A stretch of 64,000 nucleotides of DNA from Diphasiastrum complanatum (Eukaryota > Streptophyta > Lycopodiopsida > Lycopodiales > Lycopodiaceae), in assembly GCA_029204225.1 (NCBI GenBank), contig CM055101.1, positions 6,830,373 through 6,894,372 on the forward strand. Reading direction: 5' to 3'. Of this stretch, positions 53,286-62,930 are shown one piece after another. Position 1 is the stretch's first letter. Every line of letters starts with the position of its first letter. A model generated the notes under the pieces. It saw nothing but the letters and a program-made list of their open reading frames with translations, was not told where the DNA came from and searched no databases. Made by a program: the position numbers and the translations under genes.

Positions 53286-55399
53286 ACATTATCCGATAAT
53301 CCAGAGATCTTAAAACTCCATCTAGATTTCCTATACCAGATATGCACATCTCTATTCCACGAAGTACTGGAGTACCCCCAAATCTGTTCCTAATGGATCG
53401 CAATAATCCATTTACAAAATTGTGATTTAACAAGAATCCGCACATGGCTTTACCGTCACATAAACAACCCAGCTGGTTGGTACTAACATTCACCGAATTC
53501 CTACGATTTGAGAGTTCCAACTCTTAGGAATAAGGCTCTTTACAGTACAAATGTGAACCAAGTGTCATTCTCGTTCCATGTCACAATTTCCAATAACAAA
53601 AAGGGTCAACTCATGGTCCTATAAATATTCAAAAATAAATTCAACTTAATGAATTCAATAAACCGGTGCTTCCTCCCTTAGATATTTCGGTCACCCGAAA
53701 AATGTAAAATCCATAAAATTTGGATCCGGGTATTTTTTTACGATATTCAATACACTTGTTTTTTTTATCGAATATAGAGCTACCTCCAAATATTATGACT
53801 TTTATTCCATTTATTCACTTTTATAAGTATCTCAAAAGCTTTAGTTTGCCCAATCCTTAAGATCAAAATGCCTATCGGTGCATCACCGAGTCCAAAAGGA
53901 AAAACCAAAAATACCATTTAACTCAACTACCTGGGAGTACCACTCCAGAGTTAAGTGGCTAATCAGCATAATACCAAGGAAATAAATCCCTTTACCAGTA
54001 CATGCTTGAGAACCGTACCACTACCATTGTTTTGTCAAGATTAATACAACTTGACACCAAAGCAACGGTACCAAAGTTTCACAAAAACTGGCTTACAAAT
54101 AACTTTCGATGTAACACACCAAAGTTAAAAAGCCTAAAATCAAGTTGATAAGGCCTTAACATGCATATTGTCCATGGAGAAGAAAAAGAACCAAATTTCT
54201 TCTACCAAAACCAGGAAGCAATATCCAAAACCTAGTTTACAACTTTAACACCCATGCCCCAAGAAACCGAAATTCCTCTTATTGGGAGCTAGTAGTTTAA
54301 ATTGACCGAGTTGATTCCAAATCCACTTTTGGAACCAACTTTTAAAATTACCAAATGTCAAGCCCTAAAATTCTTTGGTCGTCCGGCATGCAACAATGAA
54401 TTGATACAGATATTCCCACAATTTCCAAAATTGCTGACCCTTCATCATGCATCAATTCCTTTTTAACTGGCAAACCCATGCATACCAAAGCCCTAAAGTT
54501 GGTTCTTAAACAAACAAAACAAAAAAAAAGGACTCAGGCCTTGTAATCAAACCCTAGCTTCGTTTTCAAAAAGCAAAAGAATAGGGTCTGCTCGTCTGCT
54601 CCCCACATAGCCGCCATCATCGAGGAAAGGGAGGCTGCTCGAAGCGAGAGAGAGAGAGAGAGTTTACGTGCAGTTCAGGAGGCTGGATCGCGCATTTCCT
54701 GGATCCAATCATAGTTCATAGACGCTCTCCAGAGATCAAACCCACTTATTAGCTGCCTTTGGCCGCCAGCCACAACTCGAATCAACCAGAAATTCTGTTC
54801 CGAGCATATCGCTCCTACAACAAGTGAAAGGACAGGGAGGCGCGCCCCTCCGATTGCCGTCATCAAGTTACACACACAGGATCCACTGCAGATTATAGCT
54901 ATTTAATGACAAGAATGGATTCAACAATTCACAACTGTTTTAAACAGATATCCAACCTATCAACAACAACTCTGCTAGTCAACAGATCTACTGATCAAGG
55001 GCAATCACAGGCTTCCTCCACGCACTTCACCCAGAGCAACCTTTGCTGTGAAAAAGCATCCAACAGCCTCACAGTCGCCCACCCTTCTACCAGTCCGGGT
55101 GTTCATCAACACCACTGCTCTTCAATCTGCTTTCAAGCACCCATAGAAGGTGGAAAGCACATCTTTGTACTGCTAGTATTCTATTGCAGGAAATCGACTT
55201 CAGATACTCAGAACTGACTCTCATTCATACATCAATCCCAGAAGGCAATGATTGAAAAAAAAAAATTCAGAAGACTCTGGCAGAAGATTAGCAACTAAAA
55301 CAGGGTTCTACTGCATGCATTACTTAAATTAAATCTTTATCTGCTTTTCTAGAGAATTGGCAATTTACAATATCCATTCAATGTTTTCAGTTTTCAGTT
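53286..55399. other. Unassigned AT-rich stretch
   Basis: No recognised protein or repeat partner. A short (GA) run is at 54645-54661. The part next to 55400 ends in a pyrimidine-rich tttcagttttcag that resembles an intron acceptor. Confidence 0.35.
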
Positions 55400-55722
55400 T
55401 GCATGTCCAAGGCAACTATGGGTCAATGCCCACTACGTTCCCTACCCACGCAGATCAAAATTGGTGGAGTGCGGCACCCCAATGGACAAGATCGCTATCG
55501 AAACCTTGAACTGGCCAAAAATCCATTCAGAGTACGAGTGGAAGATGGACATAGACGCCAAGAGGGCTCCCAGTTTTCTAAAGAATTCGTCAATTGTCCG
55601 GATCCAATAGTCCGCGCAGCCGCCCAATATGCCCGAGACTTAGAATACTTGATGGGCGTCGCCACCAAATGGGACGACTTCCTCCCATCCATTTGTTTTG
55701 ACCCAAACACGGCCCTGGCATC
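55400..55722 (+). pseudogene. Protein relic shared with the 21-kb LTR
   Basis: Frame 1: FACPRQLWVNAHYVPYPRRS, KLVECGTPMDKIAIETLNWPKIH. After a shift near 55565 the other frame gives SQFSKEFVNCPDPIVRAAAQYARDLEYLMG and FDPNTALAS with a stop at 55724. Alignment to 21.25-21.53 kb is clear at protein level (ACPRQL, YVP-P-R, PMDKI-I-T-NWP-IH, RA, DP-VR). A plausible acceptor AG precedes it. The family is unknown to me; it may be an exon of a decayed host gene. Confidence 0.5.
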
Positions 55723-56257
55723 CTAAAAGGTTGAAGACCAACTGCCAGTGGCCAAGAGGATTAGTCTAATAAAACCTCAAATCCTCGCATGCAAACCATA
55801 AATTCAAGATTTCCAGCAACAATTAATCAATTTATACTGGATAAATTGATTCCTCGTCAATCTATCAACAAACATCCTGCTACTAAATCTGAATCAAAAC
55901 TGTCCAAAACATTATGGATTCATGCAATTTATTCATCCAAAAAAAACAGATTTAAACATGAAAGTGGATCTACTCATGCATATCATTCTACTTCAAATGG
56001 AAACCTTCTCAAGGCTTCAGAAAAATAAGAATGAATTCCACACTAATCCACAACATCTCTAAAAAACAATCAAACAAGGAGAAGAGCACTCTACCACCAA
56101 GTTTGAAAAGCATGCTTCAACACATGAATTAGTGAATCCAAACTCAATTTCCCTTGAAAAAAACATCACTCCAACCGGGGTGTGAATCCAAGTGCGTTCC
56201 GAATCCAATTTCATGTAGAGCTTGTTTCCATCCCATCCAAGACCGCATCTTAGCCGG
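55723..56257 (-). other. Leader side of the 56-kb gypsy LTR
   Basis: Non-coding sequence downstream (minus strand) of the primer site at 56258-56269; no gag start recognised. Confidence 0.4.
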
Positions 56258-56270
56258 GCTCTGATACCAA

Positions 56271-56760
56271 TGTAAAGACCACTAGGGATAACCCCTAAGA
56301 TGAGGTTAGGAATAACACAACAAGAGAGTCTATGGAGCAAAACCACCCAACCAATCCTAGATCCCTCTTGGAGAATCCTCTTGGATCTAGCTCCAAGCCA
56401 TGCCATGTGATAGCAAGAGGAGAAGAGCTCAACCAGTAACCTAGAACAAAGTCGTCGACGGGATAATCTCTACCTCAATATATAGAGAGTAGGATCATTG
56501 CATGAGCCCACGCAATCCCCATGCAGGTCAACTATAAATAGGTCATAGCTCTTCATGCATTCCTCTTGCCTATATCCATCACACGTACATGCACTACTCC
56601 ATATGTCTCAATTAGAGTGTCTGGGTCCTCTCAAGGTCATTAGCCATCAACATGCCTTGATGTGAAATAAATCTTGGCGTGACCAATAATCTCGAACACT
56701 GGAGGGCCGGTCTACCATATTAGGACTATTCCATGTCCTTAGCTGAATATGGCCGTAACA
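56271..56760 (-). mobile_element. Gypsy LTR (TGTTACGGCC type) with primer site
   Basis: Minus strand: TGTTACGGCC at 56760 to ...GGTCTTTACA at 56271 (490 bp), then T and TGGTATCAGAGC (56269-56258). Internal TATA-like ctatatattg at about 56476-56486. It shares ggatctaggattggttgggtggtttt with the LTRs at 57.9 kb and 60.7 kb. It interrupts the C-terminal frame of LINE A. Confidence 0.85.
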
Positions 56761-57190
56761 GTAAGTCGTCGTCATCATCATCATCATCAAATACTAGGTC
56801 TCGTCCTCTCCTCCTGGAGAAGAAAGAAGTGATCTGAGGCTGAGAAACATGACACTGCTGGGCTGTCTGACACAAGTCCTGTCGCAGTATAAACATCTCT
56901 TGTATCATGAGTGCAGGGCATTGAGAGTTCTCATAGGCTAGGAGGGATCGTAGGGTGACAGGCGTGTCATGAAACAAATAGTGGTATCTCCCTCCGATCT
57001 CGTAACACACCGGGCACCTAAAGATCTTCCAGTCTCAATGGCCAACTGACGTGATGATACGCGGAGCTATCCCAATGTAAATTTGAGGTTGTGTGATAAT
57101 CCCGAGTCCAGATAGTGTGGCAAAACTGGGAACCTTGCTATGTCAAGCTCAATAAAATGAGTCCAGTAATAGTCAGGTTTAACCCCAAGT
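56761..57190 (-). pseudogene. LINE A ORF2 C-terminus
   Basis: Minus frame: CYEIGGRYHYLFHDTPVTLRSLL, then QCPALMIQEMFILRQ, then QPQITSFFSRRRGRD and an Asp8 tract encoded by a (GAT/GAC)n run, before the gypsy LTR at 56760. Compared with LINE B, about 75 bp covering the C-x2-C...H-x3-C zinc knuckle is missing (SRQLAIETGRS joins GARCV). The QxxITSFF motif resembles a PCNA-interacting peptide and is matched at the same place in LINE B. Confidence 0.8.
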
Positions 57191-57198
57191 TGTCGCCT

Positions 57199-57846
57199 TC
57201 AAGTACGATCGAGATATGCCCGATATAGAAAGCGCCTGATATACTGATGAGTACCTGAGGGGAGCTCTGTAGTGGAGATACCAAATGACTCAAGGAGGAA
57301 GTGGGATGCCTGAGAGAACCACGACAGTCGGTAGCCCTGGTCATGGAGTGCGAGGAAGCAAGTGCTGTCTGTGTATATGTCATATCTGCATATGGCAGAG
57401 CCTGAACTCTCCGAATATATGCGATAAGTTGGAAAGCAGACCATAACCTTGGTCTTCTCAGTGTTCACCCCCAATCCCCATCTGGTACAAAATCCCTGTA
57501 AATAATCCAGCTGCCTCTGTAATTCCTCTCTGGTCGGGGATACTAGTACCACATCATCCGCATAGAGGAGAATAACAATTAAAATGGTGCCAAGTCTACA
57601 GCCAGCTCCGCCACACTGTGAGATGACTCGCTCTAACTCATTAAGAGAACATCCTTGTTTCACCCCAATGGTGCTCCAAATGTGATCAAAGATGCCACTG
57701 CCATGTCGGAAACATCCCAAGACCCTCTCATAAAGAGCCATCACTGCTAGAACAATATCCGTGGAGAAACCAAGGTCACGAAGTCTCTGAATGAGCAGGG
57801 AGCGTGGTACAGAATCAAAGGCTTTTCTGAAGTCCACAAACAACAG
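57199..57846 (-). pseudogene. LINE A reverse transcriptase
   Basis: Minus frame: FVDFRKAFDSVPRSLLIQRL, then GVKQGCSLNELERVI, LYADDVVLVSPTREELQRQL, LGVNTEKTKVMV, and near the 3' side LSWFSQASHFLLESFGIST-ELPSGTHQYIRR. The catalytic YADD is present. The PLSPxLFxLY box after QGC, still intact in LINE B, is deleted in frame, which should kill the enzyme. The N-terminal fingers upstream of FVDFRKAFD are replaced by an LTR fragment. L1-type target-primed reverse transcriptase. Confidence 0.9.
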
Positions 57847-58115
57847 TAAACCCTCTCCTTCCTGTACTTAGTATAAAGTCCTCAATCCAAGGATCCTATT
57901 CTAAGCATGCCAATTACAAGCAACAACAGGGAATCTGATGGTGGACAAACCAACCCAACCAAACCTAGATCGAACGGATCTAGCCCCCACTCTATGGATC
58001 AATCACTCAGAGAGGAATGAGACATCACACCAGCAGCATCCTGCCACCAGTCATGCTATCAAGCATACACTAGTAAGAGCCCAACAGGTATACTTATACC
58101 CTCCAAGGCCCATGC
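57847..58115 (-). mobile_element. LTR fragment inserted between LINE A endonuclease and RT
   Basis: Minus strand carries a TATA box (gggtataagtata, about 58090-58100) and ctagatccgttcgatctaggtttggttgggttgg, close to the corresponding part of the TGTTACGGCC-type LTRs at 56.4 and 60.75 kb, and ends ...actaagtaca. The LTR start is missing. Insertion was accompanied by loss of the LINE RT N-terminal part. Confidence 0.55.
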
Positions 58116-59330
58116 ACTAGTGCACTCTTTTTCTGGCGGAGTGTGCGATGGTAAGAGCGTTCGGCGGAGCGGAGGAGGTGAGGATCATGAGTACGGGCAT
58201 GGGTGACAAGGTGATGAAGAGAGCGACACTCGACATCATAAGGGGGGTGTAGAGGGCATAGCGATGAGGAACGTGTGTGTTTGCCTTTATGGGGCTTAGA
58301 CAAAAAAGCTAGGGAAGCAGCGGTATGAAGAGAGGTGCTAAGGAAAGCAGCTTGAGTCTCGACTGTACTATCGTGTGGAAAGGAATGGAGTAGGGAGGCG
58401 AAAAAATTCCTGGTAGACCGGCGCATATAGAGAGCTGAATGTATACCTGGGTGCACGAGTAAGCAAGGGATGTGAGGATGGTTGGGGAGGTGGGAGGCGG
58501 CCGATAGCGAGGGAGAGAAAAGAATGATCAGAGAGAGTGGTGGAGAGATATGAAAATCAGAGATGAGAGGTATGGAGGATGGTGATCCCATGAGATAATC
58601 CACAACACTATGTCCACCACTGTGGGGATGACAAGTATAACTGCCGGAGTCTGGCCAACAAGTTAGGCCATTGTAAATGGCTAACTCATGGGCCTCTCCA
58701 AACTGCAATAAATGCTCATTGTAGGGGGTAATAGGTCCCAAGCTGTCCTCTGAAACCCTGGTAACTCCTATCTCATCGCTGTCGAGGGCATGAACGCAGA
58801 GGTGGTCGGTGATGTCATAAAACTCAGACTGTCGTGAGGAGGTTCGGGCATTAAAATCCCTAGTGAGGAAAATATGCCCCCCGCTTTGCGAATCTGATAA
58901 TATCAGGTGATAAATCAAGGTAGGGTGAACCTGTGCCCTCAGCAAAGGATGAAGACTCTGGAGGAAAATAACATGCCGCCACAAAGAGGTCCCTGTCCAA
59001 ACCAATATCCTGTCCAACGATACGAATCCAGATATAACGTGCATGCTCGTCGTGTCTGATGAACTCGATGCTCGGGTGAAGAGACTCTCTGTATAAGCAT
59101 GCAACACCTCCAGATCCACGACCACTAGCTGATCTAGTCTCAGGCCTGTGTACGGAATCCCATCTGTATCCTGGAAAAATAGGTAGTCCTCTCTCCCGAT
59201 TCTCGTGAGTCTCCATAAAAAGCAATAAATCTCTGCCAGTGATGAAATCAATCAGGTCTCCAGCCATGGAAGTGAGTGTATACCATCACAGTTCCATACT
59301 CCAATCCGGAGATGATGTGGGTGGGGCCCC
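58116..59330 (-). pseudogene. LINE A ORF2 apurinic-type endonuclease
   Basis: Minus strand, two frames. The start RIGVWNCDGIHS (about 59310-59275), then METHENRERGLPIFPGYRWDSVHR (catalytic Glu) and GRGSGGVACLYRES in frame 59267-58860. After a shift, FLTRDFNARTSSRQ (Asp/Asn of the GDFNA motif), then GSYTCHPHSGGHSVVDYLMGS and a degraded SDH (SDFH). The order matches L1-type EN domains that nick target DNA. At least one stop and one frameshift make it inactive. It is followed on the minus strand by the LTR fragment. Confidence 0.85.
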
Positions 59331-59362
59331 GGGGCACTCCCGAACTCGGGGACCCCAAATCC

Positions 59363-59827
59363 CTAGCACTGGGAGCTGCTAGGAGCGCTATCAAGAAAGC
59401 GCACTCGTCCATCTTGATAAATGACTCGTCTGCCAGACTCATGGGCTACCTGAAAGGCCTTACGCCTCTCCTCCACCTGGATATATGTGAGGTCGTCATC
59501 CATATAGATAGTGGTACCACATAGCTTAGCTCTGCACCACAAAGCATCTTTCCGACTCTCTAGGGAAGTGAAACGGATAATGAGTGTGGATGCATCTCTA
59601 GTGGTCCTCCATGTGGTATCCAACCCATTTGTCCTGTGCCCTAGAGTGGTATCGAGAAAGCGTTTGGCTTCAGCCAAGGCCTGTGTATCCGGGATCCCGC
59701 GAACCCTAATGTTGTCTCTGTGCGAGCTGCGTCTCTCTGTCGTCGAATAGATGATTGGTGGTGTCTCCGCTGTCGTGAAGTTGCAAGCCGTGGCCTGCGG
59801 GCTGGCTGTCTCTCTGGTCGACGACAC
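59363..59827 (-). CDS. LINE A ORF1 (L1 ORF1p-like RNA-binding protein)
   Basis: An intact minus frame of 154 codons from ATG 59827. It contains HRDNIRVRGIP (RNP2-like), LIIRFTSLESRKDAL (RNP1-like) and DLTYIQVEERRKAFQVA followed by a short basic C-terminus, the RRM-CTD arrangement of L1 ORF1p/Transposase_22. Binds element RNA and acts as chaperone. The short N-terminus has no obvious coiled coil. An upstream in-frame ATG at 59972 would only add translated (CT)n and is not favoured. It lies just upstream of ORF2 with about 30-50 bp between. Confidence 0.75.
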   Translation of the reverse strand: MSSTRETASPQATACNFTTAETPPIIYSTTERRSSHRDNIRVRGIPDTQALAEAKRFLDTTLGHRTNGLDTTWRTTRDASTLIIRFTSLESRKDALWCRAKLCGTTIYMDDDLTYIQVEERRKAFQVAHESGRRVIYQDGRVRFLDSAPSSSQC

Positions 59828-59891
59828 TACCTCTGCCGTCTATGTATGGTGGCATCTGGAATTTCAGCCTCTCCATCAGAGTCACTACTCT

Positions 59892-59892
<1 letters not shown>

Positions 59893-59940
<48 letters not shown>
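59893..59940. repeat. (GA)n array in the LINE A 5' UTR
   Basis: About 24 GA units 65 bp upstream of the ORF1 start (minus strand reads CT), followed by further GA-rich sequence to 59999. Confidence 0.95.
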
Positions 59941-59943
<3 letters not shown>

Positions 59944-60035
59944 CAACAGAGAGAGCGGGAGAGAGAGAGCACACGGGTGATGACAAGGGGAGAGAAAGAG
60001 GTGTTAAAAAATCAGCCGAACCGTCAATTACATGA

Positions 60036-60064
60036 GGTAATGGTCCATTGGTCGGACCATTACC
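60036..60064. repeat. Perfect hairpin, 11-bp arms
   Basis: ggtaatggtcc / ggaccattacc around a 7-base loop. A second, imperfect inverted pair (cagatta...ggcc / ggccattaatctg) lies at 60120-60163. Both are in non-coding sequence upstream of LINE A. Confidence 0.85.
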
Positions 60065-60199
60065 ACAAATAATTTGGTCCCCGGACAACTCGTGGCCTCC
60101 GCCACTCGCTACTGGGTCGCAGATTATTTATGGTAATGGCCCTCCCAATGGCCATTAATCTGAACCTTTTCATGCCATATTCAACAGTAACAAGTCATT

Positions 60200-60324
60200 T
60201 TCGTTGAAGCTTTCTGCTCTTCCATGTTTATTCGTGGTCTTATGCTTTTCTTAGGCCTTGACTTTGTCATAGCTTCAGAATTGGAGGTAAGAGAGACTAC
60301 TCTTCAATGATCTTCAAAGGCACC
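60200..60324 (-). pseudogene. Gypsy integrase, distal side of the solo LTR
   Basis: On the minus strand the integrase motif NIHFTTSKK at 60.83-60.86 kb continues across the solo LTR into PLKIIEE here (consensus N-shHsSTg-sPFe-vyG). Only a few further codons are recognisable. Confidence 0.6.
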
Positions 60325-60833
60325 TGTTACGGCCCTAATGGGGGATTGGACCATTAGGGGCTGCCTTGGACATAAGGGCCGCGGGCCTAATCTAGATAAT
60401 AGTCGAATAGGACCATGGGGTCACACCCGCATGCGGTATTTGCATCCTAGTATGGGATAGGGTGTACATGCACTGTGCTTATGCATGGGTCTTGGCTATT
60501 ATGGGTTAGGGGTACCTACATGCAGCGGACATGCATGGGAGTTTGGTATGGACTAATAGTATGCTTACATGTGGATTCAGTGCATGGGCAAACAGGGTGG
60601 GTTCTACACTCTATATATACCCTCATCCGTGTCCATGAGGATCATTGAGAGTCCGCGGTCGTTATGTTGTCGGATTGGTAAGTGCTTCCTATCTTTGTGA
60701 TTTGCCAAGTTCCCTAGTGCTCGGGGGCTAGATCAGAAAAGATCTAGGATTGATTGGGTCGGTTTCGTCCATTGCACTTCCCCATTGTGTTCTTGGAGCT
60801 CTATCCGGATTGGGAGTCTTGGGAGACGTTTTA
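60325..60833 (+). mobile_element. Solo gypsy LTR with GCACC target duplication
   Basis: Starts TGTTACGGCCC and ends ...GACGTTTTA (the normal CA end mutated or lost). It is flanked by GCACC at 60320-60324 and 60834-60838. Contains TATA box ctatatatacc (about 60612) and ggggctagatc...gatctaggattgattgggtcggttt near the 3' end, shared with 56.4 kb. It sits in minus gypsy integrase, whose reading continues across it. Confidence 0.85.
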
Positions 60834-61010
60834 GCACCTTCTTGGATGTAGTGAAATGAATATTATAGGCAAACTCAACCATGGGTATATGCTTACACAA
60901 TATTTTCAGATCATGAGCATAATCTTTTAATAGATCCAGTATGGCAGATGAAAAACTGAAGGTTACCTTCCTAGATTTCAAAAGTCCTCCAAAAATCACA
61001 AATTGAACAT
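60834..61010 (-). pseudogene. Gypsy integrase core end
   Basis: Minus frame: LLKDYAHDLKILCKHIPMVEFAYNIHFTTSKK, the gypsy integrase motif --W---L---EFAYN---h-sTg-spf. Interrupted on the low side by the solo LTR. The stretch 61011-61370 does not show the rest of the core clearly. Confidence 0.8.
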
Positions 61011-61379
61011 TAAGAATTAATAGACATGGATATTGCATGTTGAAAAGCAATGTACTTTTAGATGTGATTTGCCTCAATGGCCCTCAATTTCTTTATCCAG
61101 GGAATAAATGGCTTGTTTATGGAGACAATTTACTCTCGTTGAGATCATGTCATGTCCTTGTGTCATCTACACATGACCCAACAAACCGTTTGTCTGTGGA
61201 TGGTCAGAAGAACTCATATTTAGTTTGGTATGGAGATGATGGAATACTGCCCTCCAAAAACCTCCATCAAACTTACTATCCTAGTCGTTGATTATGCTGG
61301 AAGGAAGATCGTATAATTTAAATAGCCTCCCAACAAATAGCCGTGCCAAAAATTGGCGTTGAAACGGTTGCTTTGGTCA

Positions 61380-61690
61380 GATTGAAACGGTCAAACGATC
61401 AACTGAAACCCATAGAACGTCTGGACCTTTCTGGATCTTTGGCAGACCTACTATGAAATCCATGTAAACACTCTCCCTTTTACCGGCCGGAATTCCTAAG
61501 GGCTGTAGTAACCCCGTCTGCCCTAAGCCGCTCTGCTTTACTATCTTGACACTTCTGGCAACTAGTCACATACTGGTGCACGTCCTCTCTAATATTAGGC
61601 CAGAAGAAATGCCTCCGAAGAAGCTCATAAAGTTTATGAATACCTTGGTGCCCCCTACTAGGATTGGCGCCTGAAATCTTCTAAATCAGG
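61380..61690 (-). pseudogene. Gypsy integrase zinc domain and core start
   Basis: Minus strand: GHQGIHKLYELLRRHFFWPN and IREDVHQYVTSCQKCQ (the H2C2 zinc-binding domain; the C-x2-C pair is present), SKAERLRADG, then after a shift VYMDFIVGLPKIQKGP with the first catalytic Asp near 61460. It belongs with the core end at 60.8-61.0 kb. Frameshifts and the missing core centre make it inactive. Confidence 0.88.
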
Positions 61691-62011
61691 GACACATACT
61701 CTATTTTTGTAGAGTATATATTGATGGATACTGTTTCCATTTGAATCCTTGTGAACATTGACCCTCAACCTCTGTTGGTATACTCGGGTAATATTACAAA
61801 ATCCGAATCCTCAACTTCATTAGACGTATGCTTGGACTCTTCATCCTCAACGAAAGCTGTCGTATACAAGGTTGCATCGAACCACCGAATCGAACGGATC
61901 CGATTCGAACGGTTTGAACGGTTCAAATCGACTGTTGACAGAAAAGCCCTTTTCCACGCCCGAGGCCCCGAGTTTCGAGTTTCAAGAGAGAGGGAGAGAA
62001 ACTGCGTCCGA

Positions 62012-62063
<52 letters not shown>

Positions 62064-62114
62064 GTGTGTTTGTGCATTGAGATTGTACATTGTGTGTGTT
62101 ATGTGTGAGAGAGA

Positions 62115-62145
<31 letters not shown>

Positions 62146-62202
62146 ATGCTTGAGATTTTGTGTGAGTGATTGTGTGTGTGTGTGTGTGATTGTGTGTGTG
62201 AG

Positions 62203-62237
<35 letters not shown>

Positions 62238-62340
62238 ATTGTGTGTTAGTGTGTGAGAGATGACCAAAAAGAAAATATGTACAAGCAACAGTGGGAGCAT
62301 CATCCATAGGAGGACGTGCTCGTAAAATGCTATAAACTAG
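61691..62340. repeat. Microsatellite-rich stretch: (GA)n and (GT)n
   Basis: (GA)n at 62015-62060 and several (GT)n blocks between 62117 and 62234, separated by short gaps. Upstream (61860-61930) short aacgg/ttcgaa words are repeated (cgaacggatccgattcgaacggtttgaacggttc). On the minus strand the (CA)n side adjoins the 3' end of LINE B at about 62290-62340 and could represent its tail. Confidence 0.8.
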
Positions 62341-62464
62341 CTACGAATGAAAGTAGAACAAAGCAGAAGTGAAATAAGCCCACAACCCGGGCCAAGTATA
62401 ACAGAAGAACTACAGAAAAAGTACCAATGCCCACAACCCGGGCCAGGTGGAGAATAAGTACATA
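62341..62464 (-). other. LINE B 3' UTR
   Basis: Follows the LINE B stop (near 62465). Contains a 17-bp word, gcccacaacccgggcca, twice (62378 and 62429), about 51 bp apart. No poly(A) tail is seen. Confidence 0.5.
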
Positions 62465-62930
62465 TCAGCGAAAGTAAGTGTGAAGTGTTCGTTGAGTGGA
62501 GCGTACAGTGGGCCTTGATGGAGGCAAGTGTCGACTACATCTGGGCTTTTTCCGCGGTGGCACAGGGATAGGAATCTCATCATCGGAGTCATCAACGTGT
62601 GCTCGAGTCCGAAAGAAGGCAGTGAGAAGCAGCTGCTGGGAGTCTAACCCCAGGTGATCTGGTACAGACATATGAGACTGACGGAGAGTAAGCATCTCAC
62701 GAACAAGAAGTCCCAAGCAACGAGCAGGATAGGAGACAGAACTGTGAAGTGTATGCGGGCCATTGCGAAAGAGACAATGATACCTCCCCCGTATCTCACA
62801 ATACAACAGAGGAAATGGGCTTCATCTTCCACCTCTTGCAACGAGCACAAGCGACATAGACGACGCTCCCGGGGGATATCCCATGCACGACCGGCCTCAA
62901 TAGCAAGCTGATGAGAGGAAATGCGCAACT
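62465..62930 (-). pseudogene. LINE B ORF2 C-terminus with zinc knuckle and PIP-like motifs
   Basis: Minus strand: SSHQLAIEAGRAWDIPRERRLCRLCSLQEVEDEAHFLC (C-x2-C-x8-H-x3-C knuckle typical of L1 ORF2 ends), then, after a shift, RGRYHCLFRNGPHTLHSS, LLVREMLTLRQS, QLLLTAFFRTR, an acidic DDSDDE stretch, KKPR and the final QRTLHTYFR with stop. QLLLTAFF and QRTLHTYF both fit Q-x-x-(L/I)-x-x-(F/Y)-(F/Y). The first corresponds to QPQITSFF of LINE A. Confidence 0.85.

Noticed and set aside
59706-60088. Frames made of Ser-Leu or Arg-Glu repeats on both strands near (GA)n arrays
   Set aside because: Direct translations of dinucleotide repeats; same for 50.9, 52.1 and 62.0 kb.
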